A stretch of 61,707 bases of DNA from CANLBN01 sp050298695 (lineage in GTDB: Bacteria > Pseudomonadota > Gammaproteobacteria > Pseudomonadales > Cellvibrionaceae), in NCBI GenBank assembly GCA_050298695.1, contig JBNKUQ010000005.1, positions 1-61,707 on the forward strand, given 5' to 3'. A program made the position numbers and the translations under genes. Of the stretch, positions 1-7,127 are shown piece by piece. The notes beneath the pieces are model-generated. The model made no database searches, was not told where the DNA came from, and saw nothing but the letters and a program-made list of their open reading frames with translations. The stretch's first letter is position 1, and each line of letters starts with the position of its first letter.

Positions 1-1134
1 TGTGAGGTGGTAACTTTTACCGCTGATTTGGGGCAGGGAGAGGAAGTGGCGCCAGCAAGGGCAAAAGCTGAGGCGCTAGGCGTTAAAGAAATTTATATCG
101 ATGATTTGCGAGAAGAATTTGTTCGCGATTTCGTTTATCCCATGTTCCGTGCCAATACGATTTACGAAGGCGAGTACTTGTTGGGTACCTCTATTGCTCG
201 TCCTCTCATCGCCAAGCGCATGATTGAAATCGCCAATGAAACTGGCGCCGATGCAATTGCTCACGGGGCAACGGGTAAGGGTAATGATCAGGTGCGTTTT
301 GAGCTAGGCGCCTACGCATTAAAGCCAGGCGTTAAGGTAATTGCACCTTGGCGCGAATGGGATCTGACTTCCCGTGAAACCCTAATGGCTTACTGTGACC
401 AACACAATATTCCAGTGGATTATTCCAAGAGTAAGAAAAAATCACCTTATTCTATGGATGCTAATTTGCTTCATATTTCTTATGAAGGCGGTATTCTAGA
501 AGACCCTTGGGCTGAAGCGGAAGAGGATATGTGGCGCTGGAGTGTTTCTCCAGAAGCTGCTCCCGATAAGCCACTCTATCTTGAATTGACTTATGAGCGT
601 GGTGATATTGTTGCCATTAATGGTGAAGCCATGTCTCCAGCAACGGTTCTAGCCTACCTCAACAAAGTGGGTGGCGAACACGGTGTGGGTCGTTTGGATA
701 TTGTGGAAAACCGTTATGTCGGTATGAAGTCTCGTGGTTGCTATGAAACACCGGGTGGTACCGTTATGTTAAAAGCCCACCGCGCAATTGAGTCATTAAC
801 TCTGGATCGCGAGGTAGCCCACTTAAAAGATGAGTTGATGCCTAAGTATGCCAATTTGATTTATAACGGCTACTGGTGGAGCCCTGAGCGCTTAATGTTG
901 CAAAAAGCGATTGATGAATCGCAACAATCTGTCAATGGCGACGTGCGCGTAAAACTTTACAAAGGTTCGGTCAGTGCGGTTGGTCGTCGTTCACAAGATA
1001 GCCTATTTGATGAAAAAATTGCTACCTTTGAAGATGATGCCGGTGCCTATAACCAGCAAGATGCAGAAGGTTTTATTAAGTTGAACGCATTGCGTATGCG
1101 CATTGCGGCAAATAAAGGTCGCAATCTACTGTAA
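1..1134 (+). CDS. argG: argininosuccinate synthase, 3' part (5' end outside window)
   Basis: Ligates citrulline and aspartate with ATP to argininosuccinate, the penultimate step of arginine synthesis in the cytoplasm. The reading frame is open from base 1 and begins inside the N-terminal nucleotide-binding domain, at CEVVTFTADLGQGEE, a segment that in complete ArgG follows the SGGLDTS P-loop. The P-loop and roughly the first 25-30 residues therefore lie upstream of this window. Visible conserved parts include GATGKGNDQVRFE, the APWREWDL segment and the C-terminal ENRYVGMKSRG region. The frame ends in a normal TAA with the expected C-terminus, so nothing suggests a broken gene. The next gene (ccoN) is functionally unrelated and separated by 360 bases, so argG probably ends a transcript near the hairpin just after the stop. 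Confidence 0.96.
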   Translation, partial: CEVVTFTADLGQGEEVAPARAKAEALGVKEIYIDDLREEFVRDFVYPMFRANTIYEGEYLLGTSIARPLIAKRMIEIANETGADAIAHGATGKGNDQVRFELGAYALKPGVKVIAPWREWDLTSRETLMAYCDQHNIPVDYSKSKKKSPYSMDANLLHISYEGGILEDPWAEAEEDMWRWSVSPEAAPDKPLYLELTYERGDIVAINGEAMSPATVLAYLNKVGGEHGVGRLDIVENRYVGMKSRGCYETPGGTVMLKAHRAIESLTLDREVAHLKDELMPKYANLIYNGYWWSPERLMLQKAIDESQQSVNGDVRVKLYKGSVSAVGRRSQDSLFDEKIATFEDDAGAYNQQDAEGFIKLNALRMRIAANKGRNLL

Positions 1135-1203
1135 AAATCTAGGTTAGGCGTGCAATGGGTAGTACGCCTTACTTAACCAACACAACACCTAGACAACACG
1201 CTA

Positions 1204-1217
1204 TTGATTTTGGTCAA
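1204..1217 (+). promoter_or_regulatory. imperfect FNR/Anr-type box
   Basis: TTGAT-TTTG-GTCAA matches the FNR/Anr consensus TTGAT-N4-ATCAA with one mismatch. It lies 141 bases upstream of a perfect box, so it could be an accessory site. The sequence match is direct; its function is inferred. Confidence 0.4.
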
Positions 1218-1344
1218 AGCTTCGGTTGAGCTGTGTTCTTTATTATTAATCCAGCACAACAATCTGCTGGATCAGTACATTATTTTTAAACGATGAAAAT
1301 ATGGCCAGAATGCATGTGTTGTTTTTTTATTCTGGAAGGAATAG

Positions 1345-1358
1345 TTGATTAATATCAA
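1345..1358 (+). promoter_or_regulatory. perfect FNR/Anr box upstream of ccoNOQP
   Basis: TTGAT-TAAT-ATCAA is an exact match to the FNR/Anr/FixK consensus, flanked by G and C so that the dyad extends to 16 bases. It ends 136 bases before the chosen ccoN start. cbb3 operons are classic targets of these oxygen-responsive activators, so low-oxygen induction of the operon is the natural reading. No fnr/anr gene lies in the window. Confidence 0.8.
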
Positions 1359-1494
1359 CTTACTGTAAGCATAAAATCATTATGGTTACGGTTATTTGGG
1401 CTGGCTAATGGCCGCTAATGTTGCGCTTGTGAACCTACGTCATTGGCGCAATGATCTCATTATGTAATATCCACACAACTTGAGAATGTTTTTT

Positions 1495-2943
1495 ATGAGT
1501 AGTCACTCGACAACGACTGAGCAAAATCCAGTGTATAACTATCAGGTCGTTCGCCAGTTTTCGGTGATGACGGTGATTTGGGGCATCGTTGGTATGGGCT
1601 TAGGTGTCTTAATTGCGTCGCAATTAGTCTGGCCAGGGCTAAACGATATTTTCCAGCCTTACACACACTTTGGCCGTTTACGTCCGCTACACACCAATGC
1701 GGTTATTTTTGCCTTTGGCGGCTGTGCTTTGTTTGCAACCTCTTACTATGTGGTTCAGCGGACCTGTCAAACCAAATTATTCGGTGGCTGGCTAATTCCT
1801 TTCACCTTTTGGGGTTGGCAGGCTGTTATCGTACTTGCAGCAATTACCTTGCCTATGGGGCTTACCACTTCGAAAGAATATGCTGAGTTGGAGTGGCCGA
1901 TTGATATCTTGATTACTTTGGTGTGGGTGGCTTACGCGATTGTCTTTTTTGGTACGATTATTAAACGTAAAACCTCGCATATCTATGTTGCTAACTGGTT
2001 CTATGGCGCTTTTATTATTACGGTTGCTGTTTTGCACGTAGTGAATAGTGCCGCTATTCCTGTTTCTTTAACCAAGTCTTATTCCGCCTATGCGGGTGCG
2101 GCTGATGCGATGGTTCAGTGGTGGTATGGTCATAACGCGGTGGGTTTCTTCTTAACCGCTGGTTTCTTGGGCATGATGTATTATTTTGTTCCTAAGCAAG
2201 CCGGCCGTCCGGTGTACTCTTACCAGTTATCGATTGTGCATTTCTGGGCACTTATTTCTCTCTACATCTGGGCGGGTCCCCACCATCTACATTACTCAGC
2301 ACTACCAGACTGGGCGCAAAGCTTGGGTATGGTGATGTCCTTAATTCTGTTGGCTCCCAGTTGGGGAGGGATGATTAACGGTATCATGACCTTATCGGGC
2401 GCTTGGCATAAATTGCGTACAGATCCAACCTTGCGATTCCTTGTAGTTTCTTTGTCTTTTTATGGTATGTCGACCTTCGAAGGGCCAATGATGGCAATTA
2501 AGACGGTTAATGCGCTCTCACATAATACGGATTGGACGATTGGTCACGTGCACTCAGGCGCCTTAGGTTGGGTTGCCATGATTTCTATTGGCGCCATTTA
2601 CCATTTGATTCCTGTGCTTTATCGACGTGCCGAAATGTGGAGTGTGGGTCTAATTAATACACATTTCTGGTTAGCGACAGCAGGCACGGTGCTGTATATA
2701 GCGTCTATGTGGGTGAACGGTATTATTCAAGGTTTAATGCGCAGAGCATTTAATCAAGATGGTTCTCTAACCTATAGCTTTATTGATTCTGTGGAAGCCA
2801 GTTACGGTGGATATCTGGTGCGCACCATTGGTGGTGCATTGTTCTTGCTAGGAATGCTATTGATGGCGTACAACGTTTATCGCACTATTCGTGAGCCGGG
2901 TGAGGAATCTGCTCCTGTTAATAGTCAAGCACAAGTTGCCTAA
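1495..2943 (+). CDS. ccoN: cbb3-type cytochrome c oxidase subunit I
   Basis: Catalytic subunit of the high-affinity cbb3 terminal oxidase in the inner membrane. It reduces O2 at a haem b3-CuB centre and pumps protons. The 482 residues form a largely hydrophobic polytopic protein of normal family length. Expected haem and copper ligands are visible: H66 in LHTNAV, H213 in YGHNAV, H263-H264 in the GPHHLHYS loop, and H351 and H353 in GHVHSGA. I chose ATG 1495 over the in-frame TTG 1480 and ATG 1486 because GAGAA at 1482-1486 is then correctly spaced as a ribosome site and the protein begins MSSHSTT. It heads the ccoNOQP operon, and ccoO follows after 11 bases. Two FNR-type boxes lie upstream. 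Confidence 0.96.
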   Translation: MSSHSTTTEQNPVYNYQVVRQFSVMTVIWGIVGMGLGVLIASQLVWPGLNDIFQPYTHFGRLRPLHTNAVIFAFGGCALFATSYYVVQRTCQTKLFGGWLIPFTFWGWQAVIVLAAITLPMGLTTSKEYAELEWPIDILITLVWVAYAIVFFGTIIKRKTSHIYVANWFYGAFIITVAVLHVVNSAAIPVSLTKSYSAYAGAADAMVQWWYGHNAVGFFLTAGFLGMMYYFVPKQAGRPVYSYQLSIVHFWALISLYIWAGPHHLHYSALPDWAQSLGMVMSLILLAPSWGGMINGIMTLSGAWHKLRTDPTLRFLVVSLSFYGMSTFEGPMMAIKTVNALSHNTDWTIGHVHSGALGWVAMISIGAIYHLIPVLYRRAEMWSVGLINTHFWLATAGTVLYIASMWVNGIIQGLMRRAFNQDGSLTYSFIDSVEASYGGYLVRTIGGALFLLGMLLMAYNVYRTIREPGEESAPVNSQAQVA

Positions 2944-2954
2944 GGAGAATCTGC

Positions 2955-3572
2955 GTGAAAAATCATGATGTTGTAGAAAAAAATATTGGCTTAATGGTTT
3001 TGCTAGTGATCTTTGCGATTAGCTTTGGTGGTCTCGTACAAATTATTCCGCAGTTTTTCTTAAAAGAAACCACACAGCCAATTGAAGGCCTAACACCCTA
3101 CACAGCGGTAGAGTTAGAAGGGCGCGATATTTATATTCGCGAAGGTTGTACGGTTTGCCATACGCAAATGGTCAGACCTTTGCGCGCAGAAGTCGAGCGC
3201 TATGGCCATTACTCAGTAGCGGGTGAGTCGGTGTATGAGCACCCTTTCCTTTGGGGCTCAAAGCGTACTGGGCCTGATTTAGCTCGCGTTGGCAAACGTT
3301 ACAGCGATAAGTGGCATAAAGCGCATTTATATAACCCACGCAATGTCGTCCCAAAATCGAACATGCCCGCATTCCCGTGGTTGTTTGATAATACCTTAGA
3401 TGGCAAACACACTGCGGATAAAATGCGTGCACTGAGGAAAGTGGGTGTTCCCTATACGGATGACGATATTGCTGGAGCTGAGGAAGCGGTTAAGGGTGTA
3501 ACAGAAATTGATGCTCTGGTTGCTTATCTGCAGCAATTAGGAGCTTTACCTGTGTTACAACAGCGACGTTAG
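2955..3572 (+). CDS. ccoO: cbb3-type cytochrome c oxidase subunit II (monohaem cytochrome c)
   Basis: Membrane-anchored monohaem c-type cytochrome that passes electrons from CcoP to CcoN. One N-terminal transmembrane helix (about residues 11-31) is followed by a periplasmic domain with one haem-binding motif, CTVCH, at residues 65-69. The following QMVRP and the distal SNMPAFPW methionine segment (axial ligand region) are typical of FixO/CcoO. Length 205 is normal. Translation starts at GTG 2955, supported by AGGAG at 2943-2947 overlapping the ccoN stop. It lies between ccoN and ccoQ in the standard order. Confidence 0.96.
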   Translation: MKNHDVVEKNIGLMVLLVIFAISFGGLVQIIPQFFLKETTQPIEGLTPYTAVELEGRDIYIREGCTVCHTQMVRPLRAEVERYGHYSVAGESVYEHPFLWGSKRTGPDLARVGKRYSDKWHKAHLYNPRNVVPKSNMPAFPWLFDNTLDGKHTADKMRALRKVGVPYTDDDIAGAEEAVKGVTEIDALVAYLQQLGALPVLQQRR

Positions 3573-3590
3573 AGGCAGCGGTAAAAAACG

Positions 3591-3767
3591 ATGGATATTA
3601 ATGATGTTCGTGGTTTAGCCGCTGTCTTTGTGCTGATCGCATTTATAGGTATTTGTTGGTGGGCATTTTCGCCAAAACGTAAACAGCGTTTTGATGACGC
3701 CGCTAACTTACCTTTTGCCGACGAAGCGCAGCACGAGCAATCACAAAAAAACAGTGATCAGCAATAA
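3591..3767 (+). CDS. ccoQ: cbb3-type oxidase small subunit CcoQ/FixQ
   Basis: A 58-residue protein, too short for many gene callers. It has one transmembrane helix (about residues 8-26, VRGLAAVFVLIAFIGICWW), then a basic patch (SPKRKQRF) and an acidic, glutamine-rich tail. This is the classic CcoQ layout: the WWAFSPKRK junction followed by FDDAANLPF is a family hallmark. CcoQ stabilises the interaction between CcoP and the CcoNO core. Its position between ccoO and ccoP is diagnostic. It starts at ATG 3591, 18 bases after the ccoO stop, with GAGGCAGCGG just upstream as a modest ribosome site. Confidence 0.92.
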   Translation: MDINDVRGLAAVFVLIAFIGICWWAFSPKRKQRFDDAANLPFADEAQHEQSQKNSDQQ

Positions 3768-3821
3768 CGCTGGCACATCCTCTATGTATTAAGTGCATAA
3801 GTATTAAGAGCGGGATAAATT

Positions 3822-4718
3822 ATGAGTACGTTTTGGAGTTTGTGGATTATCATTTTGACATCGGTCAACTTGGTTCTGTTACTCTGGGTTTTATTAGCCA
3901 ATCGCAAGGTCGCTGTACGCGATGATATCGATCCAGAAAACCGCACTACTGGACATGTTTATGATGGCATTGAAGAGTTTGACAACCCTTTGCCTCGCTG
4001 GTGGTTTATTATGTTTGTTGCTACCTTCGTGTTCGCTATTGCTTATCTCATTCTGTATCCCGGCATGGGGAATTGGAAAGGGGTATTGGGTTGGACGTCT
4101 GAAAACCAATTAGAGCGTCAACAACAAACGGCTTTTGATCAATACGAAAGTAGTTATGGTGTTTACTCTAAAACATCCGTTGAAGAGTTAGCGTTAGATA
4201 CACAAGCTATGAAAATGGCACAGCGTATTTATGCCAATAACTGTGCCGTTTGCCATGGTGCTGATGCCGGTGGTGCCCTAGGTTTTCCCAATTTAACGGA
4301 CAAAGACTGGTTGTACGGTGGTACGCCAGAGTTAATTAAGCAGACACTGATCAATGGTCGTCAAGCCGCAATGCCTGCGTGGCAAGGTGTGATTGGTGAA
4401 AAGGGCATCGCCAATGTCACCGAGTATGTGCTGAGTTTGTCAGGACGTGAGCACGATGAAGCTAAAGCGGTTGTTGGTAAAAAAATATTTGATCAAAATT
4501 GTGTGGCTTGCCATGGCAAAGATGGTAAAGGCATGCAATTAGTTGGCGCCCCAAATTTAACGGATGATATTTGGTTGTACGAAGGTTCACCGGCAGGTAT
4601 TCGTCAAACGTTGCGCATGGGGCGCAATGGACAAATGCCTGCACAAAAAGATCGTCTGCGTGAAGATAAAATTCATTTGCTGACGGCTTATATCTATTCT
4701 TTATCTTTGGAAGATTAA
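3822..4718 (+). CDS. ccoP: cbb3-type cytochrome c oxidase subunit III (dihaem cytochrome c)
   Basis: Dihaem membrane cytochrome that accepts electrons from soluble cytochromes and delivers them to CcoO. Two N-terminal transmembrane helices (about residues 5-25 and 59-80) flank the conserved cytoplasmic GIEEFDNPLPRWW segment. Two cytochrome c domains follow, with haem motifs CAVCH (141-145) and CVACH (227-231) and downstream methionine ligands in AAMPAW and GQMPAQ. Length 298 is normal for the two-helix form. It is the last gene of ccoNOQP; ccoG follows after 185 bases containing a palindromic repeat. Confidence 0.96.
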   Translation: MSTFWSLWIIILTSVNLVLLLWVLLANRKVAVRDDIDPENRTTGHVYDGIEEFDNPLPRWWFIMFVATFVFAIAYLILYPGMGNWKGVLGWTSENQLERQQQTAFDQYESSYGVYSKTSVEELALDTQAMKMAQRIYANNCAVCHGADAGGALGFPNLTDKDWLYGGTPELIKQTLINGRQAAMPAWQGVIGEKGIANVTEYVLSLSGREHDEAKAVVGKKIFDQNCVACHGKDGKGMQLVGAPNLTDDIWLYEGSPAGIRQTLRMGRNGQMPAQKDRLREDKIHLLTAYIYSLSLED

Positions 4719-4768
4719 AGAAATTAAGTAATAAGTGGTAGAGCTGAGACACTTAAAAATAATACAGT

Positions 4769-4819
4769 GTCATCCTCGCGATTGGTAATTGCTCCTGGGT
4801 TGCTAATCGCGGGAATGAC
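4769..4819. repeat. palindromic intergenic repeat (GTCATCC...GGGAATGAC type)
   Basis: Arms GTCATCCTCGCGATT (4769-4783) and AATCGCGGGAATGAC (4805-4819) pair with one mismatch around a 21-base loop. The arm ends belong to the same family as the perfect palindrome at 10765-10792. It lies just after ccoP and may serve as a terminator or mRNA-end hairpin. Its REP-like nature is inferred from the two copies. Confidence 0.7.
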
Positions 4820-4903
4820 GACGAAAGGAATAACCATTCAGTTGTTACTTGAATGTATTGTTTTAAAGTAACTTGTTAGTAACCATTTGCGTTGTTAATT
4901 CTT

Positions 4904-6337
4904 ATGTCTGATTCGCCGGATTCAAAAAAGCCAACCGATGAAATTCGTTACATCAACCTCTATGAATCGGCCAATAAAGTTTATATTCGTAAAATAACGG
5001 GCTTTTATCAATCGATACGACGCTACACCGGTATCCCACTCCTATTAGGTTTTTTAATCTTACCTTGGCTAGTTATTGATGGCCGCCCAGCCGTTTACTT
5101 TGACCTTCCTATGCGACAGTTCTATGTGCTATGGGCGACCTTTGGTCCCCAAGATGGCATGCTGCTAGCTTGGTTGCTGATTATTGCGGCCTTTGCTTTA
5201 TTTACGGTGACGGCATTATTAGGTCGAGTCTGGTGTGGCTTTACCTGTCCACAAACCGTGTGGACCTTAATGTTTATTTGGGCAGAGCATCTCTGTGAGG
5301 GAGACCGCAATAAACGTATCAAACTTGATCAAAGCGATTGGAATCTAGAAAAAGTAACGCGTAAAAGTAGCAAATATCTTTTGTGGTTTGTTATTTCGTT
5401 TGTAACGGGTGCGACCTTTGTGGGTTATTTTTATCCTATTGCCGATTTATTCGCAGGTTTTTTACCGGTGATGAGTGATAGCGGGATGGTGGTTTTAGAT
5501 GGAAATAATACGGTTATTTTCTGGACCTTATTTTTTACCGTGATGACCTTTATGAATGCGGGTTTTTTACGTGAGCAAGTGTGTAAATATATGTGTCCCT
5601 ATGCACGTTTTCAATCGGTGATGTATGACCAAGATACCCTTGCTGTCCACTATGATAGCGCTCGTGGTGAAAAGCGTGGACCACGCAAACCGAAAGAGGA
5701 TTACTCGACAAAAGGTTTAGGAGATTGTATCGATTGTTCTTGGTGTGTGCAGGTCTGTCCTGTTGATATTGATATTCGGGATGGCTTGCAGTACGAATGT
5801 ATCAATTGTGGTTTGTGCGTTGATGCTTGTAATGCGGTGATGGAAAAAATGGAGTATCCGCGTGGTTTGATTCGCTTTACTAGCGAGGATCAGTTAGTAA
5901 ATGGATCGACTCATTATATTCGTCCTCGCGTCTTTGGCTATCTCACAATACTGGTTGTGATGGCGAGTGTTTTTATCTATACCGTTGCTAACCGTGAGCC
6001 AATTACTTTGGACGTCGATCGTGACCGGGGGACGCGAATGTACCGCGTGCAAGGTGATACCATTGAAAATGTCTATACACTGAAAGTGCATAATATGGAT
6101 AGCCAGGCTCATGAATTTAAGTTGATTGTCGAGGGTCCGCATCCTTTCACCATTAAGCGATACAAAGCCGTACCTATCGAGAAAAATGAAATATTCACTT
6201 TTCCTGTGCGTATATCGGCAAAGAAAAGTGATCTGCAAACCGTGAAAACAACAGTAACGTTTACCATTCAATCAACGTCAAATAATGCGATTATCGCGAG
6301 TGAGTCAACAACGTTTATTGCCCCTGAAATGAAATAA
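4904..6337 (+). CDS. ccoG: cbb3 oxidase assembly ferredoxin-like membrane protein CcoG (FixG/RdxA)
   Basis: Polytopic membrane protein with two [4Fe-4S]-type motifs. It is needed for cbb3 biogenesis and reported as a cupric reductase in the family. Visible are about four to five transmembrane helices, the membrane cysteine motifs WCGFTCPQT and CKYMCPYARFQ, and the ferredoxin clusters CIDCSWCVQVCP (from residue 275) and CINCGLCVDAC (from 299). A last helix and an Ig-like periplasmic C-terminal domain (about 350-477) follow. I chose ATG 4904, giving MSDSPDSKKP and 477 residues, rather than the upstream TTG 4892; no strong ribosome site is visible for either. It leads a ccoGHIS cluster downstream of ccoNOQP. 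Confidence 0.95.
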   Translation: MSDSPDSKKPTDEIRYINLYESANKVYIRKITGFYQSIRRYTGIPLLLGFLILPWLVIDGRPAVYFDLPMRQFYVLWATFGPQDGMLLAWLLIIAAFALFTVTALLGRVWCGFTCPQTVWTLMFIWAEHLCEGDRNKRIKLDQSDWNLEKVTRKSSKYLLWFVISFVTGATFVGYFYPIADLFAGFLPVMSDSGMVVLDGNNTVIFWTLFFTVMTFMNAGFLREQVCKYMCPYARFQSVMYDQDTLAVHYDSARGEKRGPRKPKEDYSTKGLGDCIDCSWCVQVCPVDIDIRDGLQYECINCGLCVDACNAVMEKMEYPRGLIRFTSEDQLVNGSTHYIRPRVFGYLTILVVMASVFIYTVANREPITLDVDRDRGTRMYRVQGDTIENVYTLKVHNMDSQAHEFKLIVEGPHPFTIKRYKAVPIEKNEIFTFPVRISAKKSDLQTVKTTVTFTIQSTSNNAIIASESTTFIAPEMK

Positions 6338-6477
6338 CATTCGGGTACTTCTAAAAGTTAGAATTTTTGTTTGTTGGTAACGCTACCGCATGAAAATCTG
6401 CTCTAGGCAGATGACCGCAACGCCGCCAGCGGGCAAAAAGGCAATTTTCAGGGGGGGCGTTTAGATCAGAGAATTTT
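6338..6477 (+). other. ccoG-ccoH spacer with small hairpins
   Basis: A 140-base spacer with no gene. It contains a compact dyad, ATCTGC-TCTAG-GCAGAT (about 6396-6412), and a G-rich run shortly before ccoH. The core GCTCTAGGCA recurs at about 10681-10690 in another intergenic region, so this may be a dispersed repeat. Beyond that I see nothing specific. Confidence 0.4.
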
Positions 6478-7116
6478 ATGCATACACAAGATAAAGTAGT
6501 AAAGCCTTGGTATAAAGAATTTTGGGCTTGGTTTATTCTTTCTCCACTGATTTTAGTGGTGGTTGTCTCTAGCATTACCGTGTCGATAGCGGTAAAAAAT
6601 GCAGATGATCGGGTAATCGATAATTACTACAAAGAAGGTCGCATGATTAATATGCGCTTGGATGAAGATATTTTAGCGGCATCTTTAAGAATATCTTCGG
6701 TCATTAACTTTGCTAAGGATATCGATGAGGCAACGCTTACTCTCGAACAGTCGGATGCCGCTTTTCCAGAAAAACTAATATTAGAGTTAAGTCACCCTGT
6801 ACAAGCAGAACTTGATATCAAACTGGTATTTACTCAGGTAGTCGCTGACCAATACCATACGGAATTACCTCCGAATCTTATGACACAGCGTTGGTATTTA
6901 CGTCTCTCCCCTATATTTTCTGACCCAGAAAAGCTACGTTGGCGTTTGCGAGGTGAAATTAATTTCGCAGACACGAATAGTATTGTGTTGAAAGCGGATG
7001 ATTCTTTGTTAAGGGCTGAGGGTTCTTTGTTAGGCGCGGAAGGCTCCTTATTAAACGCTGAGGGCTCTTTACCCAGCGCTGAAGGCTCTTTACCTAAAGC
7101 TGAAGGCTCTCCCTGA
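6478..7116 (+). CDS. ccoH: FixH/CcoH family cbb3 assembly protein with C-terminal heptad repeats
   Basis: Small single-pass membrane protein required for cbb3 assembly, thought to work with CcoI in copper delivery. A cytoplasmic KPWYKEFWAW lead-in is followed by one helix (about residues 19-40) and the DDRVIDNYYKEG motif typical of FixH. The periplasmic domain then runs to about residue 170. After this the protein carries five tandem seven-residue repeats, SLLxAEG or SLPxAEG, at residues 176-210, ending in SP; I do not recall such a tail in FixH. The frame is intact through the repeats and ends 11 bases before ccoI, so this is a real C-terminal extension. Confidence 0.88.
   Translation: MHTQDKVVKPWYKEFWAWFILSPLILVVVVSSITVSIAVKNADDRVIDNYYKEGRMINMRLDEDILAASLRISSVINFAKDIDEATLTLEQSDAAFPEKLILELSHPVQAELDIKLVFTQVVADQYHTELPPNLMTQRWYLRLSPIFSDPEKLRWRLRGEINFADTNSIVLKADDSLLRAEGSLLGAEGSLLNAEGSLPSAEGSLPKAEGSP
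7003..7107 (+). repeat. five 21-bp tandem repeats inside ccoH
   Basis: Five in-frame 21-base units (starting at 7003, 7024, 7045, 7066 and 7087) encode the heptads SLLRAEG, SLLGAEG, SLLNAEG, SLPSAEG and SLPKAEG. Divergence is partly at third codon positions (gag/gaa, ggt/ggc, tct/tcc) while A-E-G-S-L is kept. This suggests amplification followed by protein-level constraint. Confidence 0.9.
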
Positions 7117-7127
7117 GCACTAAAACC

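Larger units (their letters stand above)
1135..1494 (+). other. intergenic region carrying the cco control region
   Basis: No gene is visible in these 360 bases between argG and ccoN. An imperfect hairpin (GGTTAGGCGT pairing with ACGCC...TTAACC, about 1141-1179) follows argG and may act as its terminator, although it has no T-tract. Two FNR/Anr-type dyads, listed separately, lie further downstream. Short ATG frames here have no coding character. Confidence 0.6.

Noticed and set aside
1480..1494. Upstream TTG 1480 and ATG 1486 starts for ccoN
   Set aside because: They overlap the likely ribosome site, and the MSSHSTT start is more typical.
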